Assembly: GCA_015492395.1 (NCBI GenBank)
Contig: WGFD01000283.1
Span: forward strand, 1 to 5,313
Direction: 5' to 3'
Length of the DNA: 5,313 bases
Origin: Deltaproteobacteria bacterium
GTDB taxonomy: Bacteria; Desulfobacterota; GWC2-55-46; S146-70
The notes under the pieces were generated by a model. It did not search any database. It was not told the origin of the DNA and worked only from the letters and a program-made list of their open reading frames with translations. Made by a program: the position numbers and the translations under genes. This document shows, piece by piece, positions 1 through 4,751 of the stretch (positions within the stretch are counted from its first letter, which is position 1; every line of letters begins with the position of its first letter).

Positions 1-16
1 ATAATCGCTGTTGTGA

Positions 17-145
17 GGCAGCACGACGGGGTCTTCGGTCATTCTCGGCAGGGCCTTCGGCCCGCCTCCGAGGTGAATTTTGCTGTTCACCCCTCGGGTG
101 AATCTTACGCAAAATTCAAAACCCCTCAGACCCGATCGTGCTGCC
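17..145. repeat. 129-base structured foldback element (three-way-junction-like)
   Basis: Seen directly: an outer inverted repeat pairs 17-33 with 129-145 (15 of 17 positions match). Inside it are two arms. Arm 1 pairs CTCGG 44-48 with CCGAG 68-72 and contains GGGCC 51-55 / GGCCC 59-63 around a TTC loop. Arm 2 pairs GAATTTTGC 75-83 with GCAAAATTC 109-117 and contains TTCACCC 86-92 / GGGTGAA 96-102 around a CTC loop. The element ends five bases from the stop codon of the anti-sigma-like frame on the minus strand. No credible coding sequence lies in it. Its nested stems resemble the dispersed palindromic repeats common in environmental bacterial genomes; a structured RNA or a 3'-end structure for the neighbouring transcript are alternatives. 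Copy number cannot be judged from one window. Confidence 0.6.
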
Positions 146-149
146 CCTG

Positions 150-707
150 CTATCTTCGTTTAACTCTCCTATCGCTGGATTTGGGTAATACAAAGCCCCT
201 CATGTGAGGGTCCCCTGCCTTGAAGACCACATTCACCCTTACTCCTGAGACCACCTGAGGAGATTGTGTGGTGAGTGTCTTGTAAGGCTGTTGTTGGGGC
301 AATCTACTCACCAGTAACAGGATAACCACGCACTGCACTGCCACTATCCCCCATGAGAGCCGGTAGGAGGTGAAGATACCCCTTAGCAGGACCTTGAGTC
401 TTTCCAGAAGGGAGGCCTTCGCTATCACTCCATCGTCCCTAATCCTGTGTAGAGTCCTCCGGAAGGCCCATTCAGCATTTAAGGGTGGCACCTCTTCCTC
501 CAGGTCTCTAAGGACATCACTTATCTCCTCAAACTCCCTTAACTCCCTCTGTAGGTCAGGATACCTCCTGAGGGCCTCAAACTTCTCCCTTTCTCTACGG
601 GTAAGCCTTCCCTGCAGATAAAGGGGAATCAGTTCTTTTAGTTCTTTTAGTTCTTTTAGTTCTTTTAGTTCTTTTAGTTCCTTATGTCCCTCAGATCTTA
701 TCTTTCC
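150..707 (-). pseudogene. Anti-sigma-factor-like membrane protein, probably decayed (no canonical start)
   Basis: The reading frame is open for 185 codons from 707 to the TAG at 150-152. It has no ATG, GTG or TTG until a GTG at 489-491, which would drop the N-terminal domain. Translated from 707, it runs through a KEL tripeptide repeat into ELIPLYLQGRL, a motif typical of zinc-finger-type anti-sigma N-termini. The region where the family has its HXXXCXXC zinc ligands reads ALRRYPDLQREL, so the cysteines are missing. A hydrophobic stretch (SWGIVAVQCVVILLLV, roughly residues 46-61 counted from the GTG) is a single transmembrane segment, followed by a probable extracytoplasmic tail with VRVNVVFK. 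Such tails usually continue further, so the C-terminus may also be truncated. It overlaps the end of a sigma-factor remnant upstream, the normal order for sigma/anti-sigma pairs. Family identity is inferred from motif style; loss of function is inferred from the missing start. Confidence 0.55.
631..684. repeat. 9-base tandem repeat (AGTTCTTTT, five exact copies plus one degenerate)
   Basis: Five exact copies occupy 631-675 and a sixth, AGTTCCTTA, occupies 676-684. On the minus strand the unit is in frame with the anti-sigma-like protein and encodes repeated Lys-Glu-Leu. Because the unit is nine bases, copy-number changes by slippage would keep the frame and only change the length of a charged helix just before the ELIPLYLQG motif. 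Confidence 0.95.
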
Positions 708-849
708 TCACTCCCATGAGTATGTCCTCTGCGGTCTGTCTGTCCTGAAGGATTCTGTACAGGTAAAAGTAAACCCTCCTGTAGGTAGACTCGTAGAGTT
801 CCTTAATTGTATCCTCGTCACCTCTGTGACCTTTTTGAGGAGAGTCCAC
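691..849 (-). pseudogene. ECF sigma factor remnant (region 2 only)
   Basis: A 52-residue frame begins at a GTG (847-849) and ends at TGA (691-693). Residues 10-44 read like the start of sigma-70 region 2 of ECF sigma factors: GDEDTIKELYESTYRRVYF and then LYRILQDRQTAEDIL, matching the family pattern DEDAFxxLYExYYRRVYxYLYRxLxDxxxAEDLxQE. After AEDILM the similarity stops and the frame runs into GVRKDKI and a stop. The rest of region 2 and all of region 4 are absent; ECF factors are usually about 160-200 residues. The short tail may be the old start of the anti-sigma gene, suggesting an internal deletion that joined the sigma 5' part to the anti-sigma gene in a different frame. The assignment rests on motif recognition by eye, and the start codon is uncertain because no well-spaced ribosome site is seen. 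Confidence 0.55.
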
Positions 850-922
850 TCCCTCACTTCATGGCCTGCCATCTCACCTAAAAAATTATAAATAAAGTAG
901 TCTTAGAGGTCAACACTCCGCA

Positions 923-982
923 TTAGATCATAAAAAATGTCCCTGAAAGGCATCCGGTTAGATCAAAAATGTCCCTGAAGGG
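923..982. repeat. Two direct repeats resembling the end of an insertion sequence
   Basis: Copy 1 is 923-950 and copy 2 is 958-982. Both begin TTAGATCA and contain AAAATGTCCCTGAA followed by AGG or GGG; they differ by a 3-base indel and the last variable base. The start-to-start distance is 35 bases. Subterminal repeats of this kind, often including an ATGTCCC core, occur at the ends of IS elements with integrase-type (DDE) transposases such as IS21- and IS481-like elements. No transposase is in the window, so this would be a solo or decayed end. The element family is inferred and not proven. Confidence 0.5.
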
Positions 983-1185
983 TATAATTCCCTGGCTAAA
1001 GTAATTTCAGTCAGGGAGATGGACAGAGACAGGGAGTTCGAGATGGATTTGCCCCCCCACTTCCACTTACGATGTGGAAGTATGGCGTTGACGCGGGCAT
1101 ATAATTCTAATAGCGGTCGATGGAGTCTGACATGAAGGGACGAGGGCTGGCCGTGCCAGGACCACATCAGCCCTACGAGCAAATG
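983..1185. other. Region with no credible gene, downstream of the CBS gene
   Basis: Neither strand gives a recognisable protein here. The one long minus-strand frame has an unusual composition and ends inside a direct repeat. A perfect 8-base hairpin pairs 1059-1066 with 1074-1081 (ACTTCCAC / GTGGAAGT, 7-base loop) next to a run of seven C. A 6-base inverted repeat GGGCTG 1145-1150 / CAGCCC 1168-1173 encloses CTGGC / GCCAG. None is followed by a U-tract in the minus-strand transcript, so no convincing terminator for the upstream operon was found. The stretch may be mobile-element debris. Confidence 0.45.
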
Positions 1186-1800
1186 TCAAATGTTGAGACC
1201 TGACCCCGACCGAGATCCTTTTTCCTCACATATGATCCTTAATATGTCTGCCCTTGAGACAATACCGACGAGTCTGTTCTCCTCATCCACCACCGGAACC
1301 CTCTTGATCCGCTTTTTGTCCAGGATTGTGGCAATCTCTTTAGCTGTTGTCTCAGGAGAGACTGCAATAACCGGGGTTGACATTATATCCCTGGCTTTTT
1401 CCCCTGCCCTGTGTTGAGGGGTAGGCTTCTGTAGAATATATTTCATAACGACATCGTTGAAGACGTGGCCCCGTGGAATCCCTGCAAGTGAAAGCAGGTC
1501 AGCGGTAGAGATCATTCCTATGACGTGGTTTTCATCATCCAGAACAGGCATACCACTTATCTTATTGCGTAAGAGCAGCCTTCCAGCCTCGTAAACATCC
1601 GTTTCCTCTCTAACCGTGACGACATCCCTCGTCATGATCTCGCTGGCAAGCCATGAATGGGCACACCGCTCTCTTGCTATCTGTACTGCAAGCTCGTATA
1701 ATCTCTTCAGATCCTCTTCTGTTATATCAACATAGGTGCCGATCTCTTTGAGGGCATTCCTGAAATCATCCTCGGTTAATGTTATTCTCTCCTCATTCAT
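1186..1800 (-). CDS. Tandem CBS-domain protein, likely adenine-nucleotide sensor
   Basis: A 204-residue soluble protein without signal peptide or membrane segment. Residues 1-50 form a helical, acidic extension (ITLTEDDFRNALKEIGTYVDITEED) of a type I associate with CBS proteins related to the HPP family. CBS domain 1 spans about 53-106 (SEIMTRDVVTV to GMISTADLL) and CBS domain 2 about 137-190 (RDIMSTPVIAV to GIVSRADIL). Both keep the G-[IM]-[IV]-S-x-x-D signature whose Ser and Asp contact the ribose and phosphate of bound AMP, ADP or ATP in the Bateman-module family. The ATG at 1798-1800 has a purine-rich AAGGGGGA upstream, an adequate ribosome site. It follows dsrC on the same strand after 152 bases, so co-transcription is possible but the gap allows a separate promoter. 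The ligand and target are unknown; a link to energy-dependent control of sulfur metabolism is inference from position only. Confidence 0.85.
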   Translation of the reverse strand: MNEERITLTEDDFRNALKEIGTYVDITEEDLKRLYELAVQIARERCAHSWLASEIMTRDVVTVREETDVYEAGRLLLRNKISGMPVLDDENHVIGMISTADLLSLAGIPRGHVFNDVVMKYILQKPTPQHRAGEKARDIMSTPVIAVSPETTAKEIATILDKKRIKRVPVVDEENRLVGIVSRADILRIICEEKGSRSGSGLNI

Positions 1801-1952
1801 ACTTCCCCCTTCTCTCTTAAGAATCTATATTGATCCCCCTGCAAGAAGACAGATTAACCATGAAGAACGCAAAGGACATGAAATTAATATACTGAAATTA
1901 AAGATTTTTTCTTCGTCTTCTTCATGCGCTTCACGACAAAAGGTTTTCTATG
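1801..1952. repeat. dsrC-CBS spacer with imperfect GAAG-rich inverted repeat
   Basis: The spacer has no gene. From 1857 the plus strand reads ACCATGAAGAACGC and continues purine-rich to about 1882; from about 1905 to 1937 it is pyrimidine-rich (CTTCGTCTTCTTCATGCGC). The complement of the right arm is roughly half identical to the left arm and shares ATGAAG/GTGAAG units. The middle is AT-rich. This resembles a worn copy of the dispersed ACCACGAAG-type repeats seen between genes in some bacterial genomes. No hairpin with a following U-tract was found for the minus-strand transcript. Confidence 0.35.
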
Positions 1953-2273
1953 TTAATTACAGCCCGCGGGTTTGGGTAGACCGGCCAACTTGTATGCACC
2001 TCTTAGATGTCCAGATGGAAACAGTCTGTACATATCCTTTTTGGTAAATCCGGTTTCCTTAAGTATATCCCGACACCTGGGAGACATGCCGGTTCTCTCA
2101 TAGTAAAGTCTGATCGCCGTTATAAGCTTCCAGTGCTCATTTGTAAGCTCTTCGATACCCTCCATCCGTGCAAGCTCCTCTGCCACCTTGATGTCCCAAA
2201 TGTCGATATTCTGGAGATATCCATCCTCATCCAGTTCAAGGGTCTTCCCACAGTACTGAACGATTGTAGCCAT
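1953..2273 (-). CDS. dsrC: DsrC/TusE-family sulfur carrier lacking the second redox cysteine
   Basis: A 106-residue protein, close to the usual length of DsrC (about 105). In canonical DsrC a C-terminal arm with two cysteines (CysB, then 10 residues, then penultimate CysA) enters the sulfite reductase channel and leaves as a trisulfide that is reduced by membrane DsrMKJOP. Here the arm reads LFPSGHLRGAYKLAGLPKPA-GCN. The penultimate Cys105 is present, but CysB is Tyr94 (codon TAC at 1992-1994). TusE, the tRNA-thiolation relative, also keeps only the penultimate cysteine, yet this gene sits directly after dsrAB. The start is ATG 2271-2273, chosen because AGGAGGT lies four bases upstream and MATIVQ fits family N-termini; an upstream in-frame start would place the ribosome site inside the gene. 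Other cysteines are Cys8 and Cys67. Probably a partner of the neighbouring reductase with one-thiol chemistry; a persulfide-transfer (TusE/RspA-like) role is the alternative. Confidence 0.9.
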   Translation of the reverse strand: MATIVQYCGKTLELDEDGYLQNIDIWDIKVAEELARMEGIEELTNEHWKLITAIRLYYERTGMSPRCRDILKETGFTKKDMYRLFPSGHLRGAYKLAGLPKPAGCN

Positions 2274-2277
2274 TATT

Positions 2278-2284
2278 ACCTCCT
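2278..2284 (-). promoter_or_regulatory. dsrC Shine-Dalgarno site, may be masked by a hairpin
   Basis: AGGAGGT on the minus strand, four bases before the ATG at 2271-2273. It decides the dsrC start over a longer frame beginning at 2294. The overlapping minus-strand AAGGAG (2280-2285) can pair with CTCCTT (2293-2298) across a 7-base loop, which would block ribosome access. Confidence 0.85.
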
Positions 2285-2289
2285 TTGCA

Positions 2290-2314
2290 CGCAAGGAGAA
2301 CCGGCCTCCTTGCG
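2290..2314 (-). promoter_or_regulatory. Hairpin upstream of dsrC, competing with the SD-masking fold
   Basis: A perfect 9-base stem pairs 2306-2314 with 2290-2298 (CGCAAGGAG / CTCCTTGCG, 7-base loop). Its 3' arm on the transcript (2298-2290) is the same segment that could pair with the dsrC Shine-Dalgarno site, so only one of the two folds can form. The upstream hairpin is longer and would leave the ribosome site free. Confidence 0.6.
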
Positions 2315-2350
2315 AAATCCCCTCCCCTTATGCAACAGGGGACCTGTAGG

Positions 2351-2369
2351 GGGGGAGCAGCTCTCCCCC
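2351..2369 (-). promoter_or_regulatory. GC-rich hairpin directly after the dsrB stop codon
   Basis: On the minus-strand transcript GGGGGAG (2369-2363), a 5-base loop and CTCCCCC (2357-2351) form a perfect 7-base stem two bases after dsrB's TAG. A second small hairpin follows (ACAGG 2335-2339 / CCTGT 2343-2347). There is no U-tract, so it is not a standard intrinsic terminator. A role as 3'-end stabiliser or processing site that sets different amounts of dsrAB and dsrC mRNA is plausible, since DsrC is usually more abundant than DsrAB. Confidence 0.5.
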
Positions 2370-2370
2370 T

Positions 2371-3426
2371 CTACCAGCCAAACCTCAGGTCCGACCTTGC
2401 AAACTCACTACCATAGATATAACCGTCTATATCCTTTATGCTGACCATTATCCCCGTCTTCTTAAAGAATCTGTCCCACCCTATCCTGTTGACCCATTCC
2501 CTCATCCGTTCATCCGGGTTGGCATCTTTTCTCCATGCATCCATTATCTGTACTACTGCGTTGACAGCCTCCTCCCATCTCGGGGGGTTATTAGGCAGAT
2601 AGGGGATAACGACCCTCCCGAGGTCAGGGCCGCTGCCGGTATTGGATGCCTTGCCTCCTACTGCAACTGCATAACCATCCAGCTTTGGGTCACCGGTTAA
2701 TATCGCCTCACAGTGCATCGTGCAGGCTCCACAGTGTATGCATTTCTCGGCAACAATAGTGACGCTATGTTTCCCTTTGGGTTTAATGGCATAGGTAGGA
2801 CAGCTGTGTATAACCGTCGGACGTTCGCATATCTGCATCTTCTCTTCTATGACTATAGGCTGGTCTCTGTGGACACCTATGATCCCTATGTCAGCCATCA
2901 GCGCCTCTTCTATGTTTGCACAGGCACCGATATTTATCTTCAGCCAGGAAGGAAGTCTGTGGTTTTTGAACTCCTCTATCAGGGCATCTCCAAGGGCCTT
3001 TGCTATCCCGGGCGAGTCGGTAGCTGGCAGGTTACAGTGAATCCATGCCGGACAGGCCATGATATTATGCAGGGAGTTCTTTGTGCCCCCTACAGGAAAC
3101 CCCATGGCCTCTGCCTTCCCTATAAGTTCGTCTATCTTCTCCGGAATAACATCAATAAACTCAAAGGAGTTTCTCAGTGTTATCCTGAAATACCCCCCTG
3201 AGTATTCATCTGCAAGATCACAGAGCTCAAGCATTGTGGCAACGCTGATCCTCGATGGTGGCATTGCAAGCCTGACCGTATAGCACACATCCCCTGTCTC
3301 AGAGATACGCTTTATAACACCTGGCCTCGGTATCTCATGGGTATCCCACTTCCCGTAATTCTTTAACAATACAGGAGGTATATTCTCCTCTACAGGTGTT
3401 ACACCTACTCCTCCGATATTGCTCAT
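2371..3426 (-). CDS. dsrB: Dissimilatory-type sulfite reductase beta subunit, altered siroheme site
   Basis: A 351-residue protein, a little short of typical DsrB. The family forms an alpha2-beta2 cytoplasmic reductase that takes sulfite towards sulfide, or runs in reverse. Recognisable blocks: N-terminal VLLKNYGKWDTHEI, siroheme-region basic residues Arg52 and Arg81/Arg85 (FRITLRNSFEF), WIHCNLPATD (125-136), ADIGIIGVHR (178-187), and a ferredoxin domain with Cys209-Pro plus Cys229/232/235/239 (CIHCGACTMHC). Canonical DsrB has CCINMC around the cluster: two adjacent cysteines, and a last cysteine bridging to siroheme iron. Here the segment is ACANIE (168-173), so the bridging position is Glu173. 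Cys125 forms a Cys-X5-Cys with Cys131, as in other sulfite reductases, leaving Cys125, Cys131 and Cys169 as candidate ligands. The ATG (3424-3426) overlaps the dsrA stop by four bases, with AGGAGGTGCAGT before it, so translation is probably coupled. Family assignment is firm; activity at this site is uncertain. Confidence 0.95.
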   Translation of the reverse strand: MSNIGGVGVTPVEENIPPVLLKNYGKWDTHEIPRPGVIKRISETGDVCYTVRLAMPPSRISVATMLELCDLADEYSGGYFRITLRNSFEFIDVIPEKIDELIGKAEAMGFPVGGTKNSLHNIMACPAWIHCNLPATDSPGIAKALGDALIEEFKNHRLPSWLKINIGACANIEEALMADIGIIGVHRDQPIVIEEKMQICERPTVIHSCPTYAIKPKGKHSVTIVAEKCIHCGACTMHCEAILTGDPKLDGYAVAVGGKASNTGSGPDLGRVVIPYLPNNPPRWEEAVNAVVQIMDAWRKDANPDERMREWVNRIGWDRFFKKTGIMVSIKDIDGYIYGSEFARSDLRFGW

Positions 3427-4574
3427 ACTGCACCTCCTAATTCTTCTGCCTTCCAGTGATAGAAGGTATTTCTTCGTGGACTCGAGAAAAGCATGGGGCT
3501 TACCTCAACGCCAAGCATCTCGAGGTATTTGTCAAAGCCTATCCTCTGTATCATATCCCCCATCCGCTCCTTCTTCAACCCATGTTCGTCAAATACATCG
3601 CATATCCTGTCAAATGCCCGGACCAACTCTTTATAATCAGGTGGCGTTATCTCAATGAACGGAAAGACCACCTTCCCTTTCATCGGCCCGAATTTACCCT
3701 TCATCTTTCCACCGACAGTGATAGCGACACCCCTGTCATCCCCGGGTTTTATCGCAGGCACACGGTTGATACAGTACATACACCGAACACATCTATCTCC
3801 GTCTATTACCAGCTTTCTGTTATCCCATCTCATCGCATCCGCTGGACAATTGTCACAGACCAATGCGATGTTCCCGCCGTTGCCAGCCCATTCTCTCAGC
3901 CTTTCGTTATCCACCCTGGGGAGGTCTCTGAATACCCCTATTATACCCACATCACCATGAAGCACTGCCTTTCCGCATTCGTTGGGACAGCCTGACATCT
4001 TCGTCTTGATCTTGTAACCGAACCTCGGAAACTGAATGTCGTCGATATAGTGTTTTGTCAGGAAGTGTTTCAGTCTTGGGGTGTCGACCACGGCATATTC
4101 GCAGAGTGCCGGTCCCATGCAATCGGGTATATTCCTTATCGCATCTCCTGCTGAACCCACATCAAAACCCATAGCATTCAACTCGAGAGTTACTCCCTTC
4201 ATATCCTCGTTACTCATCAGGCCGCATATCTCAATATTGTAATTTGTGGTAAGCACATGTAGCGATCCGTCGCCGTACTTGTCTGCAATTTTACAGATCT
4301 TCCGGAAGGTTGATGCCTTGTAGAAATTCCCCGGGGTCCCGAGCACCCTTATAAGGTGCGAATGACTGATGATATCAGGCCTTCTCGATTTCCTTGCAAT
4401 TGCGCCGGACCCAAGCCCCGGTACATTGGACATCCCGCCGTGTCCCCATTGGGTATACTTCTCTTTCATCGCCTCTTCATACATCTCAACGGGGTAGCGT
4501 GTCCTTTTCAGTTCCTTTGCGTGGCTCGGCCAAGGACCCCTGGATAGTTCGTCCATATAAGGCGTATCTGACAT
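3423..4574 (-). CDS. dsrA: Dissimilatory-type sulfite reductase alpha subunit
   Basis: A 383-residue protein, shorter than classical DsrA (about 420-440); part of the difference is a missing insertion between VGIIGVF and the ferredoxin domain. The N-terminus MDELSRGPWPS matches the DsrA opening, and WGHGGMSNVPG follows. The siroheme-coupled [4Fe-4S] ligands are complete: Cys152-X5-Cys158 (DCMGPALCEY) and Cys196-X3-Cys200 (GCPNEC). Basic residues at siroheme/sulfite-binding positions are kept: Arg76, Arg147 and the lysines 188/190/192 in YKIKTK before the second Cys pair. The inserted ferredoxin domain has Cys240, Cys243-Pro and CVRCMYC (262, 265, 268); the cysteine that canonical DsrA has five residues after its CP motif is Ala here. 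The ATG at 4572-4574 has AAAGGAGGAGG closely upstream. It is first gene of the dsrABC operon and divergent from a Crp/Fnr regulator. It may be a functional partner of a modified DsrB, or carry the only classical siroheme-cluster pair; comparison with canonical sequences is from memory. Confidence 0.96.
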   Translation of the reverse strand: MSDTPYMDELSRGPWPSHAKELKRTRYPVEMYEEAMKEKYTQWGHGGMSNVPGLGSGAIARKSRRPDIISHSHLIRVLGTPGNFYKASTFRKICKIADKYGDGSLHVLTTNYNIEICGLMSNEDMKGVTLELNAMGFDVGSAGDAIRNIPDCMGPALCEYAVVDTPRLKHFLTKHYIDDIQFPRFGYKIKTKMSGCPNECGKAVLHGDVGIIGVFRDLPRVDNERLREWAGNGGNIALVCDNCPADAMRWDNRKLVIDGDRCVRCMYCINRVPAIKPGDDRGVAITVGGKMKGKFGPMKGKVVFPFIEITPPDYKELVRAFDRICDVFDEHGLKKERMGDMIQRIGFDKYLEMLGVEVSPMLFSSPRRNTFYHWKAEELGGAV

Positions 4575-4635
4575 GGCCTCCTCCTTTAATCTGGTTTCTA
4601 AAAATAATAATACTCGTTCCTGTTTTAAACAAATA

Positions 4636-4647
4636 TGACTTTTGTCA
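4636..4647. promoter_or_regulatory. Candidate Crp/Fnr-family operator (TGAC-N4-GTCA)
   Basis: A perfect dyad TGAC TTTT GTCA centred at 4641.5, with the 4-base spacing typical of Fnr-type half sites. Measured to the TATTAT at 4612-4607, its centre is at -41.5 of the predicted dsrA start, the class II activation position. An overlapping TATTAT three bases downstream would give -38.5 instead. The neighbouring divergent Crp/Fnr protein is the obvious candidate to bind it. Confidence 0.5.
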
Positions 4648-4698
4648 CATTATGTTCGATTAATGAACCAGAGGGATTTAAGGAAAGATCGTGATTTC

Positions 4699-4727
4699 AT
4701 TAAAAGCTTGAATTGCTTGCCTTTAAT
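4699..4727. repeat. Inverted repeat in the leader of the Crp/Fnr gene
   Basis: ATTAAAAGC (4699-4707) pairs with GCCTTTAAT (4719-4727) at eight of nine positions around an 11-base loop, 24 bases before the regulator's ATG. It could be a second operator or a leader hairpin; the sequence alone does not decide. Confidence 0.35.
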
Positions 4728-4751
4728 TCCAAAAATAAGGTAAATTTATAT

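Larger units (their letters stand above)
4575..4751. promoter_or_regulatory. Divergent promoter region between dsrA and the Crp/Fnr gene
   Basis: AT-rich 177-base spacer holding start signals for both directions. For dsrA: a -10-like TATTAT on the minus strand (4612-4607) and a weak -35 region, predicting a start near 4600 and a 26-base leader with the ribosome site. For the regulator, no strong promoter is clear; AAGG at 4737-4740 is a weak ribosome site. An additional GTTC-N7-GAAC dyad lies at 4653-4667. Confidence 0.55.

Noticed and set aside
13..207. 64-residue plus-strand open frame
   Set aside because: It lies in the foldback element and has no family resemblance; the reading frame is a by-product of the inverted repeats.
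370..621. Plus-strand open frame opposite the anti-sigma-like gene
   Set aside because: Serine/leucine-rich antisense shadow of the minus-strand frame, which has the recognisable motifs.
1052..1058. Run of seven C as a possible frameshift in a gene
   Set aside because: No coding frame on either side resumes a recognisable protein, so nothing supports a broken gene here.
958..1182. 74-residue minus-strand open frame
   Set aside because: No ribosome site or known motif, unusual composition, and it ends inside the direct repeat; treated as chance.
1953..2294. Longer dsrC starting at 2294
   Set aside because: The strong AGGAGGT would lie inside the gene and the extra seven residues have no counterpart in the family.
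2274..2370. Intrinsic terminator between dsrB and dsrC
   Set aside because: Hairpins are present but no U-tract follows any of them on the transcript.
2007..2444. Plus-strand open frame across dsrC and the end of dsrB
   Set aside because: Antisense to two firmly assigned genes and has no ribosome site or domain.
3456..3995. Long plus-strand open frame opposite dsrA
   Set aside because: Shadow of dsrA; composition typical of antisense frames.
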